From the NCBI GenBank assembly GCA_017563185.1, contig JAFXIL010000123.1:1-61508 (forward strand): 61,508 nucleotides of DNA. The letters are read 5' to 3'. Both the position numbers and the translations under genes were made by a program. The stretch comes from Kiritimatiellia bacterium. GTDB lineage: Bacteria > Verrucomicrobiota > Kiritimatiellia > RFP12 > UBA1067. Shown here one piece after another: positions 1-7,873 of the stretch (positions are counted from its first letter, which is position 1; the number at the start of each line of letters is the position of its first letter). The notes under the pieces are model-generated. The model saw nothing but the letters and a program-made list of their open reading frames with translations, had not been told where the DNA came from and ran no database searches.

Positions 1-2
1 CC

Positions 3-2630
3 GAGACGATGGTCGAGACGTCCACCACGTCCTCTCCGGCGTTTGGAACGCGCGTCTCGCGCGGCGTGTGCGGGCTTGTGCTGGAGGAGGAGACGGCGGA
101 CGAGACGATCGCGCACATCTACGATCCGCACGGACGCGAGGAGCGCACCGACAGGCGCGCGCACGGCGAGGCGGACTTCAGGACGGTCGCCGAATTCGTG
201 TACAATGCCATGGGCGACATAGTCGAGCGGCGCACGTACACGAACGCGACGGACTACGTGACGGAGCGCTTCGCGTACGACCACGAGGGCCGCGAGATTG
301 CATCCACCAACGCGCTCGGCAGCGTGGTCACGACGTCATACGATCCGCGCGGCAACGTGACCGCGGTTGACGGCGCCACGTATCCGCTCCGCATGGAGTA
401 CGACCTCAAGGGACGGCGCACGTCCCTCAAGACCACGCGCGACGGCGAAAGCTGGGACGAGACGCGCTGGGCCTTGGACCCCGCCACGGGCCTCTGCCTC
501 TCCAAGACCTACGCCGACGGCTCCACCATCTCCTACACCTACACGCCAGATGGCCTCCCCGCCCGCACCACGTGGCCAGGCGGACGCTGGCAGGAGAACG
601 GATACAACGCGAGGCGGGAGGTCGTCTCGACGGAGCGGTCGGACGGGGAAGAGACGGCGTTTGCATACGACGCGTATTCGTGCGAGATTGTCGTGACAAA
701 CGATTCCGCTTCGATCGAATTCACGCGGGACGACAGGGGCAGGGCGACTAACGTCACGACGACTGTTGCGGGCACGACTCATTCGCTGATGCGGGAGTTT
801 GACAATGCCGGACGCCTTGCAAGAAGCGGTGATTTGTTCTATGAATACGATTCCGAGGGACGGCTTGCGGTGGTCTCCAACTCGATCGCGGCGGTGGAGT
901 ATCAATACGCCGCAGATGGGCTTGACGCGGGATATTCGCTGACGCTTCATAACGGCAGCGTGTTCGCCCGAAGCGTGGCGCGGGATGCCATGCGCCGCTC
1001 TCTGGTGACGGGGATCACCAGTTCAATGAACAACAACCCGGTGGAGAGCATTGCATATTCATACGATGCGCTCGGAAGGCCGACAAACAGAAACAACGAC
1101 GCCTTCGGCTACAACGAGCGCGGCGAGGTGACGTCGGCGTCGATCATGGGATGGTCGCCCTCCCCGTCGACCGCGTCATACGGCTACGACGACATAGGCA
1201 ACCTGCAATTGTCCTCGTTCAACGCCGCGACGAACGCCTACACGGCCAACGGCCTCAACCAGTACACTTCCATTCTCTGTGACTCTGTGACTCTGTGTGA
1301 GCCGACATACGATACAGACGGCAACATGCTTTCCGACGGCGTCCTGTCGTTCACATACGACGCCGCCAGTCGGCTGAAGACGGTTTCGTCGAACGGCGTT
1401 ACGCTCGTCACGAACTTCTACGACGCGAAGTCGCGCCGCGTGAAGAAGGTGACGCCGAATGCCACGACCACGTTCTTCTACGACGACTGGAACCTCGTGG
1501 AGGAGCGAATCGCCTACGCGGACAATACGACATCGACGATCCGCTACTACTGGGGTGATGACCTCTCCGGCACGTTGCAGGGCGCGGGCGGCGTAGGCGG
1601 GCTTCTGTGGCTTACGGTTGACGGCACGATCTACATTCCATGCTACGACAGCAACGGCAACGTCACGCGCTATCTCAGCGTCAACGGTGGTGCCTTGGCA
1701 CGGTACTCATACGATGCCTTCGGCAAGCTCATCGCCAAGTCCGGCAGGCGCGCCAGCTTCTTCCGCCATCGCTTCTCCACCAAGTACTTTGACACCGAGA
1801 CCGGCCTCTACTACTACGGCTACCGCTTCTACCATCCAGGCCTCATGCGCTGGCTCAACAGAGATCCAATGGGGGAGGAAGGGGGGATAAATCTGTATGT
1901 GCCATGTGGAAATGACGTGTTCGGAAAATTTGACTATTTGGGACTCAGTTGGCTTATATTACGTAGTGGAGACACGTTCGCATATGCAGTGCCAACAGCG
2001 CCAGATGATACGTTCAGTGGCCTTGCCGAGGTCGTACAGCTTGATGAATCAGATTGCCAAAAATGGGCTCACACAACGGACGAACTGCCAATCAAATGCA
2101 AGTGGTATTTGATTCCAAACACGAAGGTATATCATAAGGGAGTGCGTCGGTTTTACGAAAATTGGTCTAACAGCGTCATAGGCAATTGGGATCGGCAGAA
2201 TGCGCAGCAAATGTCGCAAGATAAAAATGACGGGTTTAATGTTGTATTGAAGGACAACATCACAGATGTGGACGTTCGGTCAGCATTGGGTGCCGACGGG
2301 CTTTATGAATATGTATTTACAGGGCATGGCTCTGGCGGTGGAGATATTGTAACTGAAGATTTTGATTCTTTTTTTAGCCCATCGCGCATCACTTTATATG
2401 GGATTCACAGACTCACGATGCAGGGATGCGATACGGCAAACGATGTCATAATAAACGGCACTGTCAATCTGGCAGGATGGAGTGCCAATGTTGCAGTCGC
2501 GGGAAGATTTGTTGGTTATCTGGGTGCAGTCAATATATTCTCGGCCTCCGGGAATATGATAATCCGAGCAGGAACTAATTCAGGCGACATCTTAACCACA
2601 AGGAATATGCACGGAGGGAAAGAGAAATGA
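3..2630 (+). CDS. RHS/YD-repeat protein with variable C-terminal tip (5' end outside window)
   Basis: The frame is open from the first bases, so the gene probably begins upstream; the first ATG is at 9. Numbering from that ATG, residues 1-600 are tyrosine-rich YD repeats (many YD-x-x-G-R/N units). The RHS core ends at about 614-640 with RWLNRDP and GGINLY. RHS cores form a shell that encloses a C-terminal toxin. The last ~230 residues are unrelated to the core and are encoded by AT-richer DNA. They contain a hydrophobic strand followed by GHGSGGG (His773) and LTMQGCDT (Cys807), spaced like the His-Gly/Cys pair of caspase-fold (clan CD) peptidases. The stop overlaps the next gene by ATGA, so the two are translationally coupled. 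The RHS call is certain; the tip activity is inferred from the motif only. Confidence 0.9.
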   Translation, partial: ETMVETSTTSSPAFGTRVSRGVCGLVLEEETADETIAHIYDPHGREERTDRRAHGEADFRTVAEFVYNAMGDIVERRTYTNATDYVTERFAYDHEGREIASTNALGSVVTTSYDPRGNVTAVDGATYPLRMEYDLKGRRTSLKTTRDGESWDETRWALDPATGLCLSKTYADGSTISYTYTPDGLPARTTWPGGRWQENGYNARREVVSTERSDGEETAFAYDAYSCEIVVTNDSASIEFTRDDRGRATNVTTTVAGTTHSLMREFDNAGRLARSGDLFYEYDSEGRLAVVSNSIAAVEYQYAADGLDAGYSLTLHNGSVFARSVARDAMRRSLVTGITSSMNNNPVESIAYSYDALGRPTNRNNDAFGYNERGEVTSASIMGWSPSPSTASYGYDDIGNLQLSSFNAATNAYTANGLNQYTSILCDSVTLCEPTYDTDGNMLSDGVLSFTYDAASRLKTVSSNGVTLVTNFYDAKSRRVKKVTPNATTTFFYDDWNLVEERIAYADNTTSTIRYYWGDDLSGTLQGAGGVGGLLWLTVDGTIYIPCYDSNGNVTRYLSVNGGALARYSYDAFGKLIAKSGRRASFFRHRFSTKYFDTETGLYYYGYRFYHPGLMRWLNRDPMGEEGGINLYVPCGNDVFGKFDYLGLSWLILRSGDTFAYAVPTAPDDTFSGLAEVVQLDESDCQKWAHTTDELPIKCKWYLIPNTKVYHKGVRRFYENWSNSVIGNWDRQNAQQMSQDKNDGFNVVLKDNITDVDVRSALGADGLYEYVFTGHGSGGGDIVTEDFDSFFSPSRITLYGIHRLTMQGCDTANDVIINGTVNLAGWSANVAVAGRFVGYLGAVNIFSASGNMIIRAGTNSGDILTTRNMHGGKEK

Positions 2631-3037
2631 ATCGGGGCACCAAATGTCGTAACTTAGTCGTCAGTACAGTGGCAGCAATTCTATTAGGATATGTTTTCCT
2701 AATGTTTTTTGTTGCATTTAAGAGTCCGTTTACTGTACTTGGCGAACGAGCAAGGCGAGAAAAATGTAGGCGTCTAATGAGGGTGCTACTATCAGCCACA
2801 AATTTGTTTGACACGGTTCAGGAAGCCGCTGATCAGTTTCGGCATTTTGAGGATCCGTGGGGGCATAATTATAATGCCATTGTATCTGATGAGTTTTCCA
2901 ACGTTAGTTTTGGAAATATTTCAGGCTGTTCTATTATAATGTGGTCTTCGGGCCCAAATGGTATCAACGAGAATGGACAGGGGGATGATGTGATGGTTGG
3001 AGATGGGCGAGTCGGGTTCAATAAAGGAAATGATTAA
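2627..3037 (+). CDS. Small membrane-anchored protein with GspG-like C-terminal fold, candidate immunity protein
   Basis: 136 residues. One membrane segment lies at about residues 9-32. A soluble domain follows with DPWGHNY near residue 77 and SSGPNG...GDD near the end. That pairing (DPWG-x-x-Y, then a G-P-N/D-G...DD loop) is typical of the calcium-binding globular domain of type II secretion major pseudopilins. The FTLxE prepilin signature is absent, so it is a membrane-anchored relative and not an ordinary pseudopilin. The start overlaps the RHS stop (ATGA) and its own stop overlaps the next start (TAATG). That coupling is how RHS toxin/immunity pairs are usually arranged. The immunity role is inferred from position. 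The whole gene is AT-rich like the tip before it. Confidence 0.65.
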   Translation: MNRGTKCRNLVVSTVAAILLGYVFLMFFVAFKSPFTVLGERARREKCRRLMRVLLSATNLFDTVQEAADQFRHFEDPWGHNYNAIVSDEFSNVSFGNISGCSIIMWSSGPNGINENGQGDDVMVGDGRVGFNKGND

Positions 3038-4380
3038 TGATGAAGTACGCGGCCAGTCCAGTAGTGCGCACGGTCGAACACATCTACGACGAGCTGGGAG
3101 AGCGCGTCGGCTCCGTGCAGGACGGAGTGGACTGGATCGAAGAGGAAACTCACTCCTTCGCGTGGGACGGCTGGAACATGGTGCTTGAGAGAATTGACTA
3201 TGCGGACTTTACAACGTCGTCGCGCGTCATAGAATACTATTGGGGTGACGACCTCTCCGGCTCGGAGCAGGGAGCGGGAGGAGTGGGCGGAATTCTCGCG
3301 GTCACGTGCGACGGCAAGTTCTACGTGCCGATCTACGGCGGCAATGGAAACATCATGGGCTATGTCGATGATAGCGGTGCATTCGTTGCAAAGTTCGTGT
3401 ACGATCCGTTTGGAGGTGTTGTGTCCATAGAGGGCGACATCGAGGAACCTCCTCCTCCGATGTCAGGCGAGGAGCCGCCATACGTTGACCGCACTGGCCT
3501 ACACGGAAGCGAATTCTCCTTCGGCTTCTCGACCAAGTACCACGACCGCGAGGTGGGCCTGATCGCCTACCAGCTGCGCAGCTACAGCCCCCGCCTCGGC
3601 CGCTGGCTCAACCGTGATCCGATTGAGGAAGAGGGCGGGGTGAATTTGTATGGGTTTGTAGATAATGAAGTGGTGTACAGAATTGATGCATATGGTTTGT
3701 GGAAGGGCACGAAGGAAAGTTATGGGTTCAAGCGTCGCGTTTACAAGAAATCACGAGACGTGAAATCGTTGAAATCGCTTGCGAATAGGGTGGGTTTGGA
3801 CATTGAATCAATATCTGCATGGGGACGTATAGAGACTTCTCCTGTTGCGTCAGAGACTTCTTCTTCCCCAATTACCCCTACAACGCCATCGTCTAAATAC
3901 TGTTATGTATCAGTGCCAAATATTTGGATAGAAGCAGATCTTTTGCGCGGAGGTAATGTTTACAATCGTGTGATAGTCAACCCTGGTGGCACTATAGGAT
4001 CGTTTTTTGGACAGACCTTAGGGCGTTGGGGATATCACACTGTTAAACCTAAAACGCCAAAAGAGTTGTTCCGAATAGTTGGAGAAAGCGGAAAGAATCT
4101 TTATGGGTTAACAGTTTACGCACATGGTAGTACAAATGGGTATATTGTGTCCTCAGACGAGAGAATGATTCATCAAACGAGATTGACGACATCAATTCGT
4201 AGTAAAGGTTATAGGATTGCCAGAGCAAATATGATGCAATGTTATAGTGCGATTCCTTTTGGATCTATACCAGTTGAACAATATAAAGAGATGCCGTTTG
4301 ACTATACTGCCGAGTGGACGAAAACCGCTGTAAAATTTTTTGGTTATGAAGGGATGAATATCATTGGTATAGATTTCTAA
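3037..4380 (+). CDS. RHS-core fragment with a second C-terminal tip (orphan RHS cassette)
   Basis: 447 residues with no signal peptide and only a short stretch of YD repeat (HIYDELGERVGS onward). The RHS core runs from about residue 60 to 210 and ends with RWLNRDPIEEEGG and NLYGFVDN. It resembles the 3' end of a larger rhs gene displaced behind the previous cassette, as in known Rhs orphan tips. The tip (about 215-447) is AT-rich and unrelated to the first tip in overall sequence. It also has a hydrophobic strand plus AHGS (His363) and a later MMQCYS (Cys402), again a caspase-like His/Cys pair. It is followed 10 bp later by a lipoprotein gene. It may be silent until recombined onto the long RHS gene. 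Function is inferred. Confidence 0.8.
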   Translation: MMKYAASPVVRTVEHIYDELGERVGSVQDGVDWIEEETHSFAWDGWNMVLERIDYADFTTSSRVIEYYWGDDLSGSEQGAGGVGGILAVTCDGKFYVPIYGGNGNIMGYVDDSGAFVAKFVYDPFGGVVSIEGDIEEPPPPMSGEEPPYVDRTGLHGSEFSFGFSTKYHDREVGLIAYQLRSYSPRLGRWLNRDPIEEEGGVNLYGFVDNEVVYRIDAYGLWKGTKESYGFKRRVYKKSRDVKSLKSLANRVGLDIESISAWGRIETSPVASETSSSPITPTTPSSKYCYVSVPNIWIEADLLRGGNVYNRVIVNPGGTIGSFFGQTLGRWGYHTVKPKTPKELFRIVGESGKNLYGLTVYAHGSTNGYIVSSDERMIHQTRLTTSIRSKGYRIARANMMQCYSAIPFGSIPVEQYKEMPFDYTAEWTKTAVKFFGYEGMNIIGIDF

Positions 4381-4390
4381 AGGAGTTATT

Positions 4391-4840
4391 ATGAATAATC
4401 GGAAGTTCTTCTCCCTAGTCACATTTCTGCTGATATTTACATCAGGGTGTGTAATACCTATTCCACATAAAAGAGTGTCGCGTGTGGGATGTGAAGGAGT
4501 AGTCCTTGATGCTAGAACTGGTAACCCAATTAGGGAGGCTACAGTTTGTGTCATGTATGGGGGCGCGACAAATATTGAGGCGCGAACAGATGCCAAGGGC
4601 CATTATAGAATCTGTGACGAGACAACTTGGCATGGGGCCTATTTTATTGGTGTCCCTGTAAGTTTCTCGTTATTTCCAACGCTTGACGCACCTCTGTATC
4701 CGCTCGCAATATCCGTGAGTGCGGAAGGGTATGACCGCTGGAAGTGGCAAGCTTGGATTGATATTGATTCCAACAGTGCATTTTCCGATGAATCAGCAGA
4801 AATTTTTCCTTCAACCATGCGGTTGAATTCAATTGAATGA
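4391..4840 (+). CDS. Lipoprotein with carboxypeptidase-regulatory-like fold
   Basis: 149 residues, preceded by a good AAGGAG ribosome site. The N-terminus is a lipoprotein signal: basic start, hydrophobic stretch, TSGC with the lipidated Cys at position 20. The mature part reads like a small beta-sandwich of the carboxypeptidase-regulatory/CnaB type: G-x-V-x-D-x-x-T-G-x-P-I-x-x-A near 36-52, then a TDAKGHY turn. Such folds are common in surface lipoproteins. Its place directly after an RHS tip suggests an outer-membrane or periplasmic immunity role, by inference. Its stop overlaps the next frame by ATGA. Confidence 0.6.
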   Translation: MNNRKFFSLVTFLLIFTSGCVIPIPHKRVSRVGCEGVVLDARTGNPIREATVCVMYGGATNIEARTDAKGHYRICDETTWHGAYFIGVPVSFSLFPTLDAPLYPLAISVSAEGYDRWKWQAWIDIDSNSAFSDESAEIFPSTMRLNSIE

Positions 4841-5889
4841 GAGTGTACCTAGAACGTATGAGTAGTAGATGTGCCATAGAAAAAAGAGCCGCTGACTTAA
4901 GACGAGGATCGGGCGGGCGCTGCATGCGGCGACCGCGTGGGTGGCGTGTCGCTCGAAGTCTGAAGTCCGAAGTCGGAAGTCGTGAAAACGCGCGGGTACT
5001 GTCCCCGAGGAGGCTGTTTTTAACGCAGAGCCGCAGAGGCGCGGAGGATGCGGAGGTATGTTTGAAGAAGCGCACGGGGAAAGTCCCTGCTGGGTTAATT
5101 TCCATCGAGAACGTCCTGTCTGCGCCTATGCCGTCGCTGGACGGCTCGCCGGTCCCGATTCCGGTAGGCCTTCACGGAAGAGAGTTCTCCTTCGGCTTCT
5201 CGACGAAGTACCACGACCGCGAGGTGGGCTTGATCGCCTACCAGCTGCGCAGCTACAGCCCCCGCCTCGGCCGCTGGCTCAACCGGGATCCGATTGAGGA
5301 AAAGGGAGGGGTGAATCTGTATGGGTTTGTAGATAATATGCCATCTGGCCTTTTTGATTTATCCGGAATGCATTCATTTAAATTTGTTGACCTTGGGTGG
5401 AGCTACGCCAATATTTTATCTGGTAACATAGTGGATATGTTAGGTACACCGATTACCGATCACATCGGAGTTACGCCATATTTTTTGATAGCAGAATCTA
5501 GATGTCTTTGTGAATCAGGTAAATACGTTCCAGACTATACTTTTAAGTTATTGGTTTATAGTTTGATTCAGGATTCAAATGATCCAGTCTGGACTAACAA
5601 TGCGTATGGCACAAAAATCGACGATCCTCGGGTTAAGAACAAGTGGAACTCATTTTGGTTTTTCACGGTAAGAAGGCGTATCAATCTTGTTTTGGAGCAT
5701 GAGGAACGGCATAGAAAACATGCTCGTGAGAGTTACGATGACATAATCGCTGCGTTAAAAGTGAAAGAAGAATTCCTCATGAGAGAAGAGTGCGAAAAGT
5801 GGGCTAAGGAAAAAATTAAATCTGCAAAATGGCTTTACGAAATGATCGAGAAAGAAAAAGCAGCGAATGTCGAGAAAGGTAGGAGGTAG
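4837..5889 (+). CDS. RHS-core fragment with a third, HExxH-containing tip (cassette with repeat-derived N-terminus)
   Basis: 350 residues in one open frame. The first ~85 residues are translated repeat DNA, including the widespread 'acgcagagccgcagagg' type repeat, and are probably not a natural protein start. From about residue 110 the RHS core (GLHGREFSFGFSTKY to RWLNRDPIEEKGG and NLYGFVDN) is nearly identical to the previous cassette. The AT-rich tip starts near residue 167. It carries LEHEERHRKH with His288, Glu289 and His292 forming HExxH, the zinc-binding signature of zincin metallopeptidases, in a helical, charged C-terminal half. A lipoprotein gene begins 3 bp after the stop. The true start is unknown. 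Metallopeptidase function is a motif-based guess. Confidence 0.65.
   Translation: MRVYLERMSSRCAIEKRAADLRRGSGGRCMRRPRGWRVARSLKSEVGSRENARVLSPRRLFLTQSRRGAEDAEVCLKKRTGKVPAGLISIENVLSAPMPSLDGSPVPIPVGLHGREFSFGFSTKYHDREVGLIAYQLRSYSPRLGRWLNRDPIEEKGGVNLYGFVDNMPSGLFDLSGMHSFKFVDLGWSYANILSGNIVDMLGTPITDHIGVTPYFLIAESRCLCESGKYVPDYTFKLLVYSLIQDSNDPVWTNNAYGTKIDDPRVKNKWNSFWFFTVRRRINLVLEHEERHRKHARESYDDIIAALKVKEEFLMREECEKWAKEKIKSAKWLYEMIEKEKAANVEKGRR
5022..5056 (+). repeat. Dispersed 'cgcagagccgcagaggcgcggagg' type repeat
   Basis: Purine-rich sequence with several near-repeats of gcagag/gcggagg. It matches a repeat style known from intergenic DNA of many environmental PVC genomes, where it is translated into spurious SRRGAEDAE-like peptides. 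Here it lies inside the open frame that precedes the third RHS core. Confidence 0.5.
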
Positions 5890-5892
5890 GCT

Positions 5893-6768
5893 ATGAAAAA
5901 ATTGGTGTCGTATGTTTTCTTGTGGACGGCAGTGGTGACTATCACGTCGGGCGGATGTCAGAGCATGACAGACGAGGCGCCAACGTCCTCTTTGCGAGAG
6001 CACTATTACTTTGTAAAAAAAATCGAACACAGGGCTTTGTCCATGGGGAGCGTTGCGACTAATGAGGTTCCAGATGTATGGCAAGGAAAAATATCGGACT
6101 ACTTTGGCATTCAGGATGCACTTGAGGCCTATAATATAGGCAGAACCATAACCCGTGAAGCCGCTTTCAGTCGGTCTGTTGCTTCATTGCCAGCATATAG
6201 CGAAACGAATATTGTCCAGCAGGCGTTCAAGGACGGAATCGACGATGGCACCGTAAATGACGTGAATGTCTTAAGACGCAGAGATCAAAGCCGAAGGCGG
6301 CTCCAGGAGAAGTTCTGGGGATGTGGAGTTGCCTCAGAGGAGGATGATCCTGAGGCTTGCGCTACTACGGATGGTGGTGTGGCAACTAATTATTATTCTG
6401 AATTGGCAGCTTCATATACATCTGGATATAAAAATGGGTGGCGTGTGGTCAATAGACTTAAGAAGTCGCCGATTTCCACGGTGGTTGGTTGTGGTGGGCC
6501 ATATCTTGGTCCGGATGCTATGAGGCGTGCGTATGTTTACGGGTGGTATTCGGCTTGTCATGATTATTTCGTCTTGCATGGTGATGAAGTACATTATGTC
6601 GATCAGACTGGTTGTATTCTTCAGGTAGGTCTTGATCCTTTTGATTATTACAGGATGAAGGTCGACCGTTTTAAAGAAAGGGAATTTGAGTTTCTACTTT
6701 TCTGTGCAAGGCAACGGCAAGGATTTTATAGTCAATTGTGGCAGTTGCTGTTCGTTTGCAGAAAATGA
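5893..6768 (+). CDS. Lipoprotein of unknown function following the third RHS tip
   Basis: 291 residues with a strong AGGAGG ribosome site. The signal sequence ends in SGGC, giving a lipidated Cys22. The rest is soluble and mixed helical, with several Cys and Gly-Tyr rich patches (for example YTSGYKNGW, YVYGWYSACHDY). I recognise no domain. The gene is AT-rich like the tip before it and starts 3 bp after that gene, so the two are co-transcribed. By position it is a candidate immunity protein for the HExxH tip. 291 residues is long for an immunity protein, so it may have another role. Confidence 0.6.
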   Translation: MKKLVSYVFLWTAVVTITSGGCQSMTDEAPTSSLREHYYFVKKIEHRALSMGSVATNEVPDVWQGKISDYFGIQDALEAYNIGRTITREAAFSRSVASLPAYSETNIVQQAFKDGIDDGTVNDVNVLRRRDQSRRRLQEKFWGCGVASEEDDPEACATTDGGVATNYYSELAASYTSGYKNGWRVVNRLKKSPISTVVGCGGPYLGPDAMRRAYVYGWYSACHDYFVLHGDEVHYVDQTGCILQVGLDPFDYYRMKVDRFKEREFEFLLFCARQRQGFYSQLWQLLFVCRK

Positions 6769-6856
6769 ACACGAACCACGTGTGGCGAAGGAAAAGAGAT
6801 TTGAGTAGAAAAGTAACAGAAGAGAGGAATTCCGACTTCAGACGTCGGACGTGGGC

Positions 6857-6938
6857 AGGATCGGGCGGGCGCTGCATGCGGCGGTCGCGCGGCGCGCGCG
6901 TTGTCGCCTCGCGAGGCCAGGAGTTGGAAGTCACGAAT
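6857..6938 (+). repeat. Dispersed GC-rich repeat, second copy of the block at 4905-4985
   Basis: The block beginning aggatcgggcgggcgctgc occurs here and at 4905. In both places it is followed by a 'gaagtc/ggaagtc' tail, and a shortened version (gtgcgctgcatacggctacc) occurs at 7163. Each copy lies between RHS cassettes, so the element marks cassette borders. Confidence 0.55.
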
Positions 6939-7002
6939 CGGGGAAGCGGCACTCTTGCCGCTTATGCATTGGCGCGTCATTGTGAAGCGACAAGAGTGTC
7001 GC
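6939..7002 (+). repeat. Palindromic element, copy 1 (right arm shortened)
   Basis: It contains the perfect hairpin aagcggca-ctct-tgccgctt and, 20 bp later, a second hairpin gcgaca-agag-tgtcgc. The right end is interrupted after gagtgtcgc, where RHS-type coding sequence resumes. Its sequence is almost the same as copy 2 at 7230-7300. Confidence 0.7.
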
Positions 7003-7156
7003 ATGACGCGCTTGGACGGCCTGTCTCCACGGCTGATTCGGAGTCCGTCGCGCGTATCTGGACGTACAACGAACGCTCCGAGATGACGGGATGCACTTCG
7101 AACGACGGCAGCTACTCGTACTTCTACGATTCGATCGGCAACCGCACGTCGGCTGG
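7002..7156 (+). pseudogene. RHS-repeat remnant between two palindromic elements
   Basis: The translation reads HDALGRPVSTADS, WTYNERSEMTG and YFYDSIGNRTS, which are typical YD/RHS repeat units. They have no core, no tip and no start. Both sides are repeat DNA. The frame stays open through the repeats and into the following lipoprotein, giving one 349-residue open frame (6738-7787) that is very unlikely to be a real protein. Confidence 0.65.
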
Positions 7157-7229
7157 ACTGGGCGTGCGCTGCATACGGCTACCACGCGGTGGGCATGTCG
7201 TTGGAAGTCGGAAGTCGGATGTCCCGAAT

Positions 7230-7300
7230 CGGGGAAGCGGCACTCTTGCCGCTTCTGCATTGGCGCGTCATTGTGAAGCGACAGGAGTGTCGCTTCCCCG
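7230..7300 (+). repeat. Palindromic element, copy 2 (71 bp, complete)
   Basis: The outer arms are cggggaagcggcactc at 7230-7245 and gagtgtcgcttccccg at 7285-7300, complementary over 16 positions with one mismatch. Each arm can also fold alone: aagcggca-ctct-tgccgctt on the left and aagcgaca-ggag-tgtcgctt on the right. The layout resembles REP/BIME elements. A related hairpin is found inside leuS at 45619-45644. Confidence 0.75.
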
Positions 7301-7349
7301 AAACGCGTGGGAACTGTCCCTGAGGAGTTCGGTCATAAGAAGATTCTTA

Positions 7350-7787
7350 TTGAACGGCTTAAGTTGTATCCTGTTGTCTGTAGCGTTAGGATGTAGACCG
7401 CAGGAAAGAGTTGAGTTGGATCATGCGCACGGCTGTGATCTGCTCGTCGAAACGAGTTCCAGTCCGCTTCAATATCGCGACATCCGCTATGTTGCCAAGG
7501 GAACGGAGAACCTGTGCAAATTGGTTGAACATTCCGTTACGAATTTTAAACAGAAGCGATTTGCATATGTGATGTGTCCATACTATCTTAAATATCGCAA
7601 TAGGATGATTGGTGTGACAGGGGATGGTGAGCTTGATGTCTCTCCTACGGATCCTTCAAAGCTACATGTTCGGGCAGATCATGTTCTAGTTATTCCGGAT
7701 TCTGTTACTTGTACACAAATAGTTACAGAAATTAGAGGAATTCTAAAAGAAGGGCAATATCCTTTCTTGCCTAGGAGTAAGCCATGA
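7350..7787 (+). CDS. Small lipoprotein after the degraded RHS cassette
   Basis: 145 residues from a TTG at 7350. The start is uncertain, because the frame continues upstream into repeat DNA and RR residues just before it could belong to the signal. The hydrophobic segment ends in ALGC, a plausible lipobox. The mature part has no domain I recognise. The DNA is AT-rich like the other tip/partner regions. In position it matches the lipoproteins after cassettes 2 and 3, but its RHS tip is missing, which suggests an orphan immunity gene. A tiny frame (7784-7873, 29 residues) starts at its ATGA overlap. Confidence 0.5.
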   Translation: MNGLSCILLSVALGCRPQERVELDHAHGCDLLVETSSSPLQYRDIRYVAKGTENLCKLVEHSVTNFKQKRFAYVMCPYYLKYRNRMIGVTGDGELDVSPTDPSKLHVRADHVLVIPDSVTCTQIVTEIRGILKEGQYPFLPRSKP

Positions 7788-7873
7788 AGCGAACGCAGAA
7801 TACGACTATCAACCGCTTGAAGACCAACGCGCGTGGACTGTTCCCGGCGAGTTTCGCTCTTCACTCCCTTTAG

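Noticed and set aside
6738-7787. One continuous 349-residue protein
   Set aside because: The frame passes through two palindromic repeats, an RHS remnant and then a lipoprotein; only the last part looks like a gene.
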